Shown: positions 1 through 10,609 of the stretch, one piece after another | Numbering within the stretch: position 1 is the stretch's first letter | Layout: each line of letters starts with the position of its first letter | Source: Euglena gracilis | Taxonomy: Eukaryota > Euglenida > Euglenophyceae > Euglenales | Assembly: GCA_039621445.1 (NCBI GenBank) | Contig: CP154955.1 | Location: 41,362,426-41,426,425, forward strand | Length of the DNA stretch: 64,000 nt | Direction of reading: 5' to 3' | Program-made: the position numbers and the translations under genes | Notes under the pieces: model-generated | Database searches by the model: none | What the model was told of the DNA's origin: nothing | What the model saw: only the letters and a program-made list of their open reading frames with translations

Positions 1-591
1 CCCATTTCTCCTGTACGGGGGAGAAAGCGACGAGGCCGCTCACCTGGTGCCCGTCGCATCACGCGATCGAAATCTCCTTCCCTCGTCCTCTCCCGCTAAT
101 GGGATTAGTCCCATGACCCTGTATATAGCACGATAGTGCATAGACTGTGCAATGGCGAAGTTGTACCTGGTTATTCGCTCTCCCCTTCACGGTTGGGTTA
201 CCGCGATGACGCAGGATAAAAATATTGTATTTACCGTGACTTGGTTGATCAGGTACTTTTGTTTTGTCACAACCGAGGTCACCCTGGGGCCCCCGAACTT
301 CTTTTTTTGGTGGGTCGCAGATACTGTACAACCCTGAAAGAGAAAGAATTGGGTTCGCGCTGCTTGCAGATGTCGCAAGGGTGCTAAATTTGTCAAGCGG
401 TGAAACCGCGCAGAGGTACCACCCCCTAGTACGGTTGACTTTTCCCCCGTACCCCGTGACATTTTTACGTCCCTCTGCATATATTTTCTGCATTAAAACC
501 TTGCAAAGGCTCAGACGGCAAAATTTACGATTATGTTTTCGTTGTCGTCTGCAGGCTGAGTGGCTCCATTGTAGCCATTCCATGCCAACAA
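1..591 (+). pseudogene. Family G integrase N-terminal fragment, broken
   Basis: At DNA level this follows 63400-64000 closely in order and spacing, including the stretches that encode the integrase zinc-binding (H2C2) region and the start of the catalytic core there. Here the frame is broken by many small changes, so no integrase-length ORF survives. Similarity ends near 590, where the M1 LTR begins. The core resumes at 13506 after element I, so element I appears to have inserted into this older integrase gene. Confidence 0.8.
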
Positions 592-1624
592 TGACGAGGT
601 CGACCGCCGGGCGGCGAAGGTTTTCCCTTTTAGAAGGCCTTTTAAGGGCGGTTTAGCTCTAATTTTTAGGCTTTCTAAAGATTTCCATTAAAATTCCCTC
701 TCCTAGGGCGCCCATGGTTTGGTTGTGCAAGGAGAGAGATTGAGTGATGCTAGGTATTCCCAAATGGTGATTTTGGGTTTATTTAGCACATTTTAAGCTT
801 TTTATGCATTTTTCCTTTGGTTTTAAGGGAAAATGTTGGATTTGGTGAGAGCGCTTGCAAGCGCTTGGAACAGAAGTTTAAGAGATTGGCGCCTGAGTTC
901 CTGGAGTTTTTGCAGGGGTTTGCAAAGCTCAATAGTGATGGAATTCAACATAATTTATCAAAATCAAGGAGGGAAACCTTGATTTTGACTTGGGTTGGTT
1001 GATTTTGATGCAATGGGCAAGAATTTGGGATTTGAGAGCGCTTAGGAATCAGCGCACTCAATCCTAAATTTAAACTGCCCATCAAGTCATGAAAATCATA
1101 TTTTCTCTCACAAGGTTTTCCTCTATTTTCCTTTGTCCATTGTCAATTGTTGCAATTACAAACAATTATCATTGTGAATTCAAGTGTTGGAATTACTTTT
1201 GCAAATGGATCCATCTGTGGGAAAGGGGGCAGGGGGGTGGGACTGTTCAACTCAGGCAACCACTGGCCAAATTTCACCCCAAAACCCCCCTTTTGGCCCA
1301 GAAACTGTGAGAAATGACACCCAGGGGGGGGTGTTGGCTCTCACTGGTTCAGCTGAGCAGGGAGGTGTTGAAACCCCAAAGGCACCCCCCTTGGAGATCC
1401 CAGTGACACCCCCCTCAGGGGTCGGGGAGGGTCCACTGTGAAGTTCCTCCTTGGAAATGATGGCCCAGTTTGGGCCACAGGGGGGGGCCAGATTGGGAAA
1501 AAATTTCCGACACAAGTCGGCTCGAGGAGCCAAAAAACGATCCTACGCCGGAAACTGGCCCGGGGCGGGGGTTTCCGCCTCACCCCAGTGCTGCCGGGGG
1601 ATATGGCAGCACGGGTGTGAAACA
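592..1624 (+). repeat. 5' LTR of element I (M1 LTR, 5'-truncated)
   Basis: It aligns with 12381-13505, with small indels. The first 45 or so bases of the 3' copy are missing, and an insert of about 60 bp found near 13034-13098 is absent. It contains two adjacent perfect stem-loops at 1507-1531 (CCGAC/GTCGG and GGCTC/GAGCC), followed by the motif GATCCTACGC at 1539-1548. It ends with CA directly before a TGG primer-site start. Confidence 0.85.
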
Positions 1625-1642
1625 TGGTCAGCAGAAGTTTTT
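1625..1642 (+). promoter_or_regulatory. Putative tRNA primer-binding site of element I
   Basis: TGGTCAGCAGAAG starts immediately after the LTR's terminal CA. A TGG start is the expected complement of a tRNA 3' CCA end. Which tRNA is used cannot be decided by eye. The same sequence follows the reverse-strand M1 LTR near 37730. Confidence 0.6.
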
Positions 1643-1712
1643 CATTCAGCCTTCAGTCGGAAGTTTTGGGTTGGAAATCCCTGCTCAGAATGTTTTCTTT
1701 GATGATCAGCCA

Positions 1713-4124
1713 ATGGCCCAATCTCAGATGGCAAATCTGACGATTGGAGTTTCGGGGCACAGGGAATTGAGACCCGAAACCAGTTTGGCTGAACTCAGAA
1801 CCCCCACAAACATGGGGCAGATGTTGGATTTTAAGGGTGGGGATGGCCAGGTTGTCATTTCCAGCCAACCGTGTTTTCCTGAGCCTTTTTCAGGGGTTTT
1901 GCCTTTGCAAAATATGGGGTACGGTTTTGTGCTGCCTGAGTTGCAACATCTCCCAGACTTTTCATGGGTGCACAATTTAGGGAATCTGCCATCATTACCC
2001 GCTTTTGAATTGCCTTTGCCTCCAGCTCAACCAGTTTCTTCAACACCAGCCGAAGAGCCGGTGGCACTTTTGCAGTTTTCCAAACCATCCCACGTAGATG
2101 GGCTGGCGAAGGAAACGGCAGGTGCCTCGGCAGGGCAGGGGGTGATAAGCCCAGTTTTCTTTGAAAAGCAAGCACAGGGCCATGTGCTGGGCTTAAACAA
2201 TAATAATAACTGGAACAGCAGCGAACGGGTCAGAGCAGAAGTGGAGGGGGCAGAGGAAAACCCGAAGGACCAGCCCAGTTCCACTTCTACTCGGCGACAC
2301 CGAACACCAGCTTCATCACCAGGTAGTGATGAAGTTCAGCAAAAACGGCTGCACCGGGAGGTTGATCACGGTCAGCCAGCTGCTGCAGCCCCCCAGCCTC
2401 CTCATATTTTCATCGAGGGGGGTGAGGAGGAGGTCCAACCCCAAGCCTATGAAAGTTCTGAAGCCACCCCCAGGGGGGATTCACAAAATCAGGGATTTGA
2501 AGACCACTGGGGGCCATTTTTACAAAGCAACAGAGACCTCCAGTGGACAGTGCAGCACCTGACTTTTCGGGTTTTGGCTTTGGAAAATGCCAACGAAGAC
2601 TGGGTTCTGCAGCAGCAGCAGCAACAACCCCCCGCTGTCGACATCCACCTGGTGGAGCACATGGCTGCACGAATCGAAGAAACGGCCAGGGCTGACTGCA
2701 TCCATATTTTTGGATTTTTTGAGAAAAAGTGTGAGGCCCAGGTGCAAATTTCTGTGCAAAAAATTGACGCACAGGCACTTGAACTTTTTTTCGGGCAGGA
2801 AAAAAGTTTTGAGGAAAAACTGGCCCAGCAGTTTTCTTCGAGCCGTGATCAGTTTTTGGCCCTGAGGCAAGAATTTTTACGAATTTTGGACAGCCTGCCA
2901 CAGGATATTTTGAAACAAGTGCAAAATCAGGTGGCTGCCTTACCGATTAAGGATCTCGCGCTTGAAAATTTTCAGCGGTTTGCTGAGAATTTTAAAGCCG
3001 CCCAGCCAGCTCAGTGGGGGGAGGCAGAAACTCTCCAGGAGCTGGCCGTTGTCGCTGCCAAAATTGTTGAAGTTCAGGCTGACCTGGTGTCGCTGCGAGG
3101 TACGGTCCAGGGCCAGGCTCAGCAGCTTCAGCAGTTCGCCGATTATGTTCGCCAGCTGGGTGAACAAAATTCAGCGATAAATACAGCCCTCCATGGTTTT
3201 GGTGGGGGTATTCAAAAACTGCACCAGAATATTTCAGATGAAGTAGAGAAACGACACTCAGAAATGCAAAAACTGTTGACGGATTGTCAGCAGAATTTTC
3301 AGAGTGTTAATCAGCAGATTTTTTCCCAGGAGAAAAAATTTGGTGGGCTGGTGGAGAAATTAAGGCAGGGACTTGCAAAAGTTGGGGGGAACACTTTCGA
3401 GTTACAGAAAGTGCTGCAGGATTCACAAAAAAATGGACCCGTACACCCAACTGCAGAACCGAGAGGGGTTTTGCAAAAAATTTCTGACATGTGGTGGCTG
3501 CGGCAGGGCAGCCAGCAGCCCCTACACCCAGTGGGGCTGCCAAAGCCTGGGCAGCAGCTGGCCCAGCAGCCCGTAGTCCAGCTAGCCCAGCAGCCTGGCC
3601 AGCCAGCAGGCCAGCCGCAGCCTGCTCACGGGCTGCCAATGGGGCTGGGCCTGCCGTCAGCTGGACAGCAGCAGCCCCTGGGGCAGCCTTCCAGCTCACT
3701 GGCCAGCACGGTGCCCAGTGCTGACCCAGCTTTTTCAGATCAGATTATTTCTGCACAGCCTCATCACAGCCCACTGGCCAGCACGGTGCCCAGTGCTGAC
3801 CCAGCGTTTTCAGATCTGAATGTTTTGCAAAATACATCTGCAGGTTCAAACATTTCCCCTCCGCTGGTTATTGAGGGGGGAGTTGTTTTGGAGGACACAC
3901 AAGATACGGCAGTGGTTTCTTCTGTGTCATTGTGTGTCCCCCCACATGTTTCTGCAGCCCCTGCTTTCTTGATTAGGCCCATCGGGACAGGGGGGGCTGC
4001 AGCCAACCCAGGTAACGGGTTGGGTTTTCCTTTTATCGGTGACCCAGTAGCTTTTGAAATTTTGCAGGGAGGTGCTAAGCCCTTGATGAATCGGGCAGCA
4101 TTTCCTGGCAAGATTTTGAAGTAG
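1713..4124 (+). pseudogene. gag: M1 Gag N-terminal region, Gln/Pro-rich with coiled-coil segments
   Basis: The open frame extends upstream to 1470 inside the LTR, so the first ATG after the primer site (1713, MAQSQMANL) is the likelier start, giving about 803 residues. Visible features are a short polyglutamine run, long heptad-like stretches rich in Q, E and L (around 2700-3400), then Gln/Pro/Ala-rich repeats and a duplicated STVPSADPAFSD motif. No catalytic domain is seen. The frame reaches a FPGK motif that resembles the start of the element III capsid, then ends at TAG in 4122-4124 because the capsid continues in another frame. This points to a small deletion in a once continuous Gag. The first 380 or so residues recur at 36755-37885 (-). 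Confidence 0.7.
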
Positions 4125-4896
4125 ATTGGAATCTTTACTGGGACAGGTTGACGTCAGGGAAACCGTATTCTGATTTGCAAAAGCTGCAGGTTTTTGAGGC
4201 ATGTTTAGGACCCAGATTAAGGGAGGAAATCAGGCTCTATCGGCTGAATGGAGCTAAGTTAAGTTACCCCACCATATTGGCCCAGTTCCAGAACCGTTAT
4301 GCCTCGAGTAAGGGGCTGACGGCTCGGAAAGTATGGCAGGAGGTAACCATGGTTAACGAAGGAAAAATTATCCGGGCTGATCTGCAAGAATTTTGGATTA
4401 AATTTTGCAGTGCCTGGCACCATGTTAAGGATGCCACAGCCGGGGAGGCTCGGCGATTATTTTTGGAAAGAATTCCTCCTTTTTTAAGCAAGTTTTGCAT
4501 AGAAGAGGAGGATAACCGAGCCCGTACACAACCCATTGTCAGGCTCACAGGGATACCAAATCCCACGGTGGATGGGATTAAAGGAGTGTGAGCCAGATCA
4601 CTGGGGGGATTGATCCACGGAAGGTGGTTATCAAAAACCCTGGTGCCATTTGCCTTATTTATTTCAGTTCTTCGGAGGAGGCACTGAAATTAACAGCCGT
4701 AAATGGAAGGAAATTGCAGGGAATGGAAAATTTCCTCAACGCTGAATTGGTGGAACAACTAATGACCGTTGAGGAAATGTTTGCTTTTGCCGAGGGCAAG
4801 TTAGCTCTTCGGGAAAAGCAGGGTTTGGCTTTGAATCAGCACCATTTTCCCGGATTATTCAGCAAATCGACAACAAAAGGCTCAGGGAAAATATAG
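4112..4896 (+). pseudogene. gag: M1 Gag capsid region, frameshifted
   Basis: Two consecutive frames (4112-4591 and 4588-4896) align by eye with the element III capsid. Shared blocks are a W-rich start (VDWNLYWDRL), the centre with a KVWQEVTMVNEGK motif, a KDATAGEARRLFLERIP motif and the downstream EEDNRARTQP block. The family is a retrotransposon Gag capsid, which would assemble the cytoplasmic particle that holds the RNA. The break near 4585 separates the halves, and a TAG at 4894-4896 ends the second. Confidence 0.7.
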
Positions 4897-4924
4897 GCGT
4901 TGGAAAAAGGCCAACCCCCCCCCG

Positions 4925-5563
4925 GTGTCCCCAACATCCGTTTCAGCACCAACAGCTGGGGGGCAGGGTCACACCTCAAAATCTGCCCCACAGCCAGCTG
5001 CGAAAGGGGATAAGGGGCCAGCCCAGCCAGCCCAGCGGGGCAGGTCCCCTTCTTCGTCTTCGCGGCCAGCAGCAGCTTCATGGTCGCGGACCCAAGGTCC
5101 AACTCCCCCAGCCCGGCAAGGCAAAGGGGGGCAGACCTGGACCCCGCAGGCATCGGGTCGGGGCAGGTCGCAATATCCGTGCTTCAACTGTGGGGAGTGT
5201 GGACATTATTTTTATGAGTGTGAAAAACCGCTGAGTGAGGCCCTTGCTAAATCTAAGGATTTTTGGCAAAATAGTGGAAAAGGCAAGGGGCAGCCCAAGG
5301 GTAAAGGGCAGCCGCCACTCAGCGAAATTCCTCGGGCAAGGGGGGTGCATGCTCAAAGGGGGGTGGGCCCACATCTTCTCCCCCTGGGGCCCAATAGGGG
5401 GGCCAGGGGCAGTGTGAGAAGGGGGGGGGCTGCCCATGGCCGTGTCTCTCCCCCCTGTGAGGAAAACGGTGTAAATATTTCTGATTCAAAAAACGGGGCT
5501 GTACAGGATTTTATGGCTGATTCAGGGTGTGGTGAAAAACATTCTTTGGATCAGCCCCCGTGA
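4925..5563 (+). pseudogene. gag: M1 Gag nucleocapsid with one CCHC zinc knuckle
   Basis: A basic, Gln/Pro/Gly-rich frame carries CFNCGECGHYFYEC, an exact CX2CX4HX4C zinc knuckle, at about residues 88-101. Such knuckles bind the genomic RNA for packaging. A C8 run just upstream (4914-4921) is a likely place for the frame loss relative to capsid. The frame ends with TGA at 5561-5563 and the same frame then runs straight into the methyltransferase. Gag and Pol are therefore in phase and separated by one stop codon, as in element III. Confidence 0.75.
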
Positions 5564-5566
5564 TTT

Positions 5567-6230
5567 TTGAATCGGACTCGTTACTCCTGGAGGGAGGGAA
5601 AATGTTCAAGGGTTCCCATTTTGCATTCAAACCTGCCACAGCCCAACCCCCCACCATCAGCCCAGCGACCTCAGGCATTAGACTTATTTGCTGGCACGGG
5701 TTCAGTGGGGAGGCGGTTGGCAGAACGGGGGTATGAGGTTTTGTCAATCGAAAGTGCTCCTTGGACGGACTTCCACCCCCACACAGACATTTTGACCCGG
5801 GACTACAGACTACTAATATTTATTCCACGGCTTATAACCCCAGGCCAAGCGATTTCTCCCAGGCGGATGCCCTGGTAGAGAAAGCCCCGGAAATTATAAA
5901 TTATTTTCAGCCAAAGTTGTGGTGGTTGGAGAACCCCCGCACTGGTCTTTTGCGAAATAAGGAGGTGGTGAAAAACCTGCCCTATATCGACATTGATTAT
6001 TGTCAGTTTTCAGATTGGGGTTAAAAAAAGCCCACACGTTTCTGGTGGTGCCCAGCCATTTCACAATTACGGTCAGTGTTGTGTGATGGCGGATCGTGTC
6101 CTAACCTGGTGATGGGGGACAATGGGCAGTTCCGGCACCGTGAATTGTTGGGGGGCAGAAAAATGAAGTTTACCCCCCGACAAAAAGGAAGGATACCCCC
6201 CCGGTGATTGATTATCTCCTAAGTGCTGGG
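5567..6230 (+). pseudogene. M1 cytosine-C5 DNA methyltransferase-like domain, inactive copy
   Basis: Motif I is clear (ALDLFAGTGSVG), as are the motif VI equivalent (LWWLENPRTG) and the later block IDIDYCQFSDWG followed by a KPTRFW-like segment and LCDGGSCPNL. These match the element III domain throughout. The catalytic motif IV, PCTEYS in III, reads as a YSTAYN-type segment, so the proline-cysteine pair is gone. At least two frame changes occur (near 5800-5880 and 6024). The position at the start of pol, directly after nucleocapsid, is as in M2. Only about 60 residues separate it from the protease, so no Dam-like domain is present. Confidence 0.8.
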
Positions 6231-6309
6231 GATTTTCTGGGGGGGCAGCTCAAAGAAATTTCCCAAAATTCCCAGGATTTTGAGGAATGGGAAATTCCAG
6301 ACCGTTGCT

Positions 6310-6934
6310 GTCATTTGGCCAACACCTTGACGGTCAATCAGGTGTTGCCCTTTGAAAACGAGCTGAAACTTTTGATGCTATCAGAGACGTATCTCCCTAA
6401 TGGAGATGCCAGGCAGCTCAGTATTTTGGTTGACACGGGAGCCCAGGTGAACCTGGTCAAAAGGTCCGTCGTTCCAAAACATTTGCTCAGGTCACCACGA
6501 ATGCCTATTCGGCTGGTGGCTGCCAACGGCCAATGTGTTTTGGGGGGCGACCAGTGTATTAAGTTGGAGTTGGGTTTTCAACGCAGGGTACAGGGCAGGG
6601 GGGCACCCAGGCCTTGTATCTCGAAGGGGAATTCTACCTCGCGGGTATTGAGGTAGATGCTATACTATCATTTCCATGGTTAGCCGAACATGGTCTGGGT
6701 GTGTTCCCACACCATAAGGCTTTGGTTTTTGACAATCCTAATCTGACTTTCTTGTACGGGTGGGATACAAGAAATCAGAAACGGAAATCCCATAAGGGGA
6801 AGAAAAAACACAATTCACAAAAAAGAATTGGGGTTGTGGTTTCTGACTTTCTGACTTCGGAGAATCCCCTGAAAACGCACCAACCACGGAGTCACTTGAA
6901 AATGAAAAGGTGTGGTTGGACCTGCAAAAAATGA
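6310..6934 (+). pseudogene. pol: M1 retropepsin-like aspartic protease
   Basis: ILVDTGAQVNLV carries the DTGA active-site motif. It is followed by a flap-like AANGQCVLGG segment and an ILSFPWLAEHGLGVFPHH block, as in other Ty3/gypsy proteases. The enzyme would cut the Gag-Pol polyprotein inside the particle. Frame changes occur near 6600 and 6900, so the protein is not continuous with RT in this copy. Confidence 0.8.
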
Positions 6935-8136
6935 ATTTGCATCTGCCCTTGCAGGGCTTTGATATGCAACCAAAATTCATTGGCAAGAAGGAATTGCATA
7001 CCATAGCCAGGCATCTCACCGAATCGCCAGCCGAGGACAGGGCAGTGAATGCCATAATCCGGGCTTGCGACTCGGGTGAGAAGGAGGACCTCAGGGTAGT
7101 GACATTTCGGAACAGAATGTTTCAGGATTTTGAAGGGGAGGTGTTGGGTACGGAGGTACCCCCTGACCCTCCCGTACGGAGACCTTATGGGTACACCGAG
7201 ATTCCTCTGAAGGAGGGGGCTGTACCCACAAGGCAAAAACCCTTTGTCTTACACGGCGAAAGATTTGAAGCTCACAAAAAGGTCACACAGGAATGGTGGG
7301 ACCGGAAATTTGTTGAGCGATTGCCCAAGGGAACAGTTTCGGAATGGCTGTCCGTAACATTTGTGGTGCCGACAAAAGGAGGTGAATGGAGGGGAGTGGT
7401 AGACATGCGGGGGCCTAACAGTCAAATTAGGCGTGTGTCCTACCCCCTTCCCGTATTTGAAGACCTCCTTGTAAAACAAGGTGGAAACATGATGTTTTCC
7501 ATCCTGGATTTAAGGCAGGCTTTCCACCAACAGCCGTTGGACCCGGAAAGCCGGCCCATCACATGTTGTAGTACCCCCCTCGGTCTTTTTCAGTGGAGGG
7601 TTAATGTGATGGGTCTAACAAACGCAAGCCAGCAGTTTCAGCAAATGATGGAGGATCGCCTCTTCCCGGTGGGGGACGTGGCTGATCCTTACATCGATGA
7701 AGTTTTGGTTGGAACTCGAGTGGGTCCTGGTGAGGATTTTCTCGCAGCACATGACAAGGATTTGCGAAGAGTCCTTGAAGTTTTACTAAAAGACAGATTT
7801 GTAGCCGACAAAAGAAAATGCCGTCTTTTCGTAAAAGAAGTTGAGTTTTGTGGCCATGTTCTGGGTGGTGGGGTGAGAAAACCATCCCCTGGAAAGCTTA
7901 TGGCCATTGAAAAATGGGAGCTACCCCAAACAATCACGGGTTTACGTGCTTTTTTGGGGTTCACAAATTATTACAGCTCCTATGTGAAGGATTACGCCCA
8001 CATTGTCGCTTGCCTTCAAGATAAGCTCAAAGTTTCTCGAGTGGACGGCAAGAAGGGTTCCAAGAAAAGGATTTCTTGGGAACCATCCGACATTGAGCAT
8101 TTGAAAAAATTAAATCACTGTTGTGCAGTGAATTAA
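6910..8136 (+). pseudogene. pol: M1 reverse transcriptase
   Basis: The 408-residue frame has the usual RT blocks: a WRGVVDMRGPN segment, FSILDLRQAFHQQPL with the first catalytic Asp, FQWRVNVMGLTNASQQFQ, then PYIDEVLVG, followed by the EVEFCGHVLGGG and ALRAFLGFTNYYS-like connection. The normal YIDD box is YIDE here (GAT GAA), which replaces an invariant catalytic Asp with Glu. The frame is lost near 8110-8136, just before RNase H. It would copy element RNA into DNA, but this copy is probably inactive. Confidence 0.9.
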
Positions 8137-9407
8137 TTTTACAACACGTTAAGCCAGACAAACCATTTGTTTTAAGAGTGGATGCCAGCCAGTATGCGGT
8201 TGGTGCCACCCTTGAACAATTGGTTGGAGAGGATAGGGCTCCTACTCCTGAAGACGTACGGGCCAAGCGTACCGTGCCTGTCGCCTTCATGAGTAGGAAG
8301 CTAACGGGCAGCCAAAGAAACTGGGTACCTAGGGAACAGGAGACATATGCCATACTCGTAGCCTCACAAAAGTGGGAATCATGGATTGGGCTGCAGCCCG
8401 TCCTGGTTCTCACGGACCACAAGGCTCTAGAATCTTGGGCTAGAGAGGTTCTAGATACACCAAGTGGTCCCATTGGGAGAAGGGCCGGGTGGCATCAGAT
8501 TTTATCAAAATTTGCTCTGTCGGTTGGGTATATCCCGGGGCGGGAGAATACTATAGCCGATTTGTTGTCAAGATGGGCTTACCCGGCCTCCCAAGCCTTG
8601 AAGGACGTTTCAAGGCATGGGTCATCCCTTGACACCGAGGAAATGAGGGAAATCATTCGGACCGAGAAATTGGAAGAAGCAGAATGTATGTGGCTACGGT
8701 TGGTGGACCAACCAACCACAGCCAATACATACATTCGTGGAGTCACCACACGGGGTGGTGATACCACGGGGTCCGGGGACGCGGGTGGACGGTGCACACG
8801 ACCGGGGGATAGGAATTCAGAACCACTTGGAGGAACAAAACCCCAGGTTTTGGGTTCAACCTCCACCCCCATGGGAGAAAAAGGAAAACATGTTTCATTC
8901 TCAACTCGGGCTGACGAGTTTGGGAATGAGACAAGTCTTGTGGAGGAGGTCCAAGAGCCAAGGGGGGAGCATTTTCCATTGATACCCACTTCCATACCAG
9001 CTTCGCCAACAATGCCAACCCCTGCACCTGCTGCCGCGGCTACCACTGAGGTACCTGGGGCAGACCGAGAATCACCTGTGTTGTCTTCAGGTGGTTTGAG
9101 TGGTGAGGGGGGGGCAGCCACTTCTACAACCGATTCCTCACCCATCCCCCGTGGTTCTGTGTGGGATTTATGGTGGAAGGAGGAATATCTAAAATGTCCC
9201 CATTGGTCACCAATTTTTCAGGCTACCGAGGATTCAAAGGTGCCGTGGCCTGAAAACATTAAGGTTTTTGGTGACAAAATGCTTTTCGAGGAGAGGCTTT
9301 GTGTGCCCAAATCTCTCCAAGAAAAACTCATTCGGGATCACCACTCATACGAAGGGCATGTGGGATTCCCAAGGCTATGGGAATGCATGTCACTTAGGTA
9401 TGTATGA
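8121..9407 (+). pseudogene. pol: M1 RNase H, linker and start of integrase zinc domain
   Basis: RNase H residues are all visible: LRVDAS, the Glu in REQETYAI, LTDHKAL and NTIADLLSR (residues about 13-155). RNase H degrades the RNA strand during reverse transcription. A Ser/Thr/Pro/Gly-rich linker of about 200 residues follows, then the integrase block SLQEKLIRDHHSYEGHVG with the two zinc-binding His. The frame stops at 9405-9407 before the paired Cys. Confidence 0.85.
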
Positions 9408-10268
9408 TTAGGCTGATTCCTCACTCGCTGGAGAATTTGCTAAAGGATTCATGGCCTTTGTGGGACTTGCCAAGCGTGCCGAAGACCGGCGAGTCATAAG
9501 GGTTTAGTGGAATCTACACCCATAACCCCAGCCGTAATGTATTCGGTGGCCCTTGACATGTTTAGCGTGCCTCTCGTGGAGTGGGAAGGGAATTCTTACG
9601 ACTCCATGCTTGTGTGTGTGGATCGTCACTCCGGTTGGATAGTGGCGATCCCCCACCTAGCAAAAGGATTTACGGGAGCCAAGGCAGCCAAGCAAATGCT
9701 GTTGCATGCTTCGAGACCTTTTGGTGTCCCATCCTTTATTACTTCCGGTCTCGGCTCACACTTTGTCGCCAGTTGGTGGCAGACAATGTGTGCCTTGAGG
9801 GGAATTAGGCAAGCCTACTCCCAGGCCTACCGTCACCAGGCGAATGGTAGGGCGGGGAGGGCTGGCCAACAAATAATGGAACGGCTCAAAAAAATTCAGG
9901 TTGAGGACAAGTTGAATTGGGTTGAAGCCCTCCCCCAAGCACTAGACGGTATTCATGATACGCCGGGGGAGAGTGGCCTAAGCCCATTTCAAATCTTGTT
10001 CGGTCGACACCGTTCTTTAGGTGGTTTACCTTATGAACCGTTAAGGGATTGTGAAGATGCCAGATCATTTTTCTCTCGGCAAAGAGAAATTGATTTGGTA
10101 GTGGCTGGCAAAATGAATAATTTGCATGCCAAACGATGTGCTCGGGCCAACCGTGGTTTAGACGGTTGGGAGCCATTGGAGGTGGGGAATCTGGTGTGCT
10201 ACCTGAGACCCCCCGATAGTGGCACAAAATTGGATTCCTGTTGGATGGGCCCTTGCACTCCTACCTAA
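9408..10268 (+). pseudogene. pol: M1 integrase catalytic core, catalytic residues lost
   Basis: The zinc-binding CGTC lies near 9455-9470 in a shifted frame. From 9507 the core reads TPITPAVMYSVALDMF (first Asp) and VCVDRHSGWIVAIP. The second catalytic Asp is lost: SGLGSHF stands where element III has SDQGSHF. The Glu is also lost: NGRAGRAGQQ against NGRVERAGQQ. The C-terminal GPY/F-like stretch is at 10180-10260. With two of three DDE residues gone, this integrase cannot be active. Confidence 0.9.
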
Positions 10269-10291
10269 TTGAGGTCTAACCGGGCTATATT

Positions 10292-10609
10292 ATGAAGGCC
10301 CATCGGAAGGCTTTGAAGCTGTATGTGGAGGATCCCACATCTGATAAGCCTATCCCCCTGTTTTTCCACCGGCGGACGGTACCTGAGGCGGAAGGTGCCC
10401 CAGATACCTGGTTAGTGGATAAAATCATAAACCACAAGTTCGTTAAGGGAAAAATGTTTTTCTTAACGAAGTGGCAAGGGTTTGAGGAGGCGAATTGGGC
10501 AACGGTGGAACGTTTTTTCCAGGAGTACAATAGCGACGTAATAGCGTATTGCCTGGGAAAAGGGTTGCCGTTAGATGTCTCTAAGGATTTAAAGGCAATG
10601 GCAACCTGA
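10292..10609 (+). pseudogene. pol: M1 integrase C-terminal chromodomain
   Basis: The last 106 residues contain DTWLVDKIINHK and FFLTKWQGFEEANWATVERF, a chromodomain at about residues 38-77, with aromatic positions W40, W61 and F64 that could form a methyl-lysine cage. Chromodomains at the end of Ty3/gypsy integrases define chromoviruses, where they are known or thought to steer insertion to marked chromatin. The frame differs from that of the core, which ends at 10268, because of decay. Confidence 0.85.

Larger units (their letters stand above)
1..2600 (+). repeat. Arm A of a long inverted duplication (partner 36755-39353)
   Basis: Position x here pairs with about 39354-x on the other strand, seen through mirrored ORFs that are identical or nearly so (for example 59-583 and 38771-39295). 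The arm crosses three different units: a G-family integrase fragment, the M1 5' LTR and the M1 gag start. The duplicated unit is therefore a chromosomal segment, not one transposon. By eye only about ten amino-acid differences appear over the arm. Similarity stops at the gag codons for ALENANED, after which the copies differ completely. The left end runs off the window. Confidence 0.93.

Noticed and set aside
587-591. AACAA as target-site duplication of element I (again at 13502-13506)
   Set aside because: The 3' copy overlaps the LTR's own terminal AAACA, and the 5' LTR start is truncated, so the match is probably coincidental.
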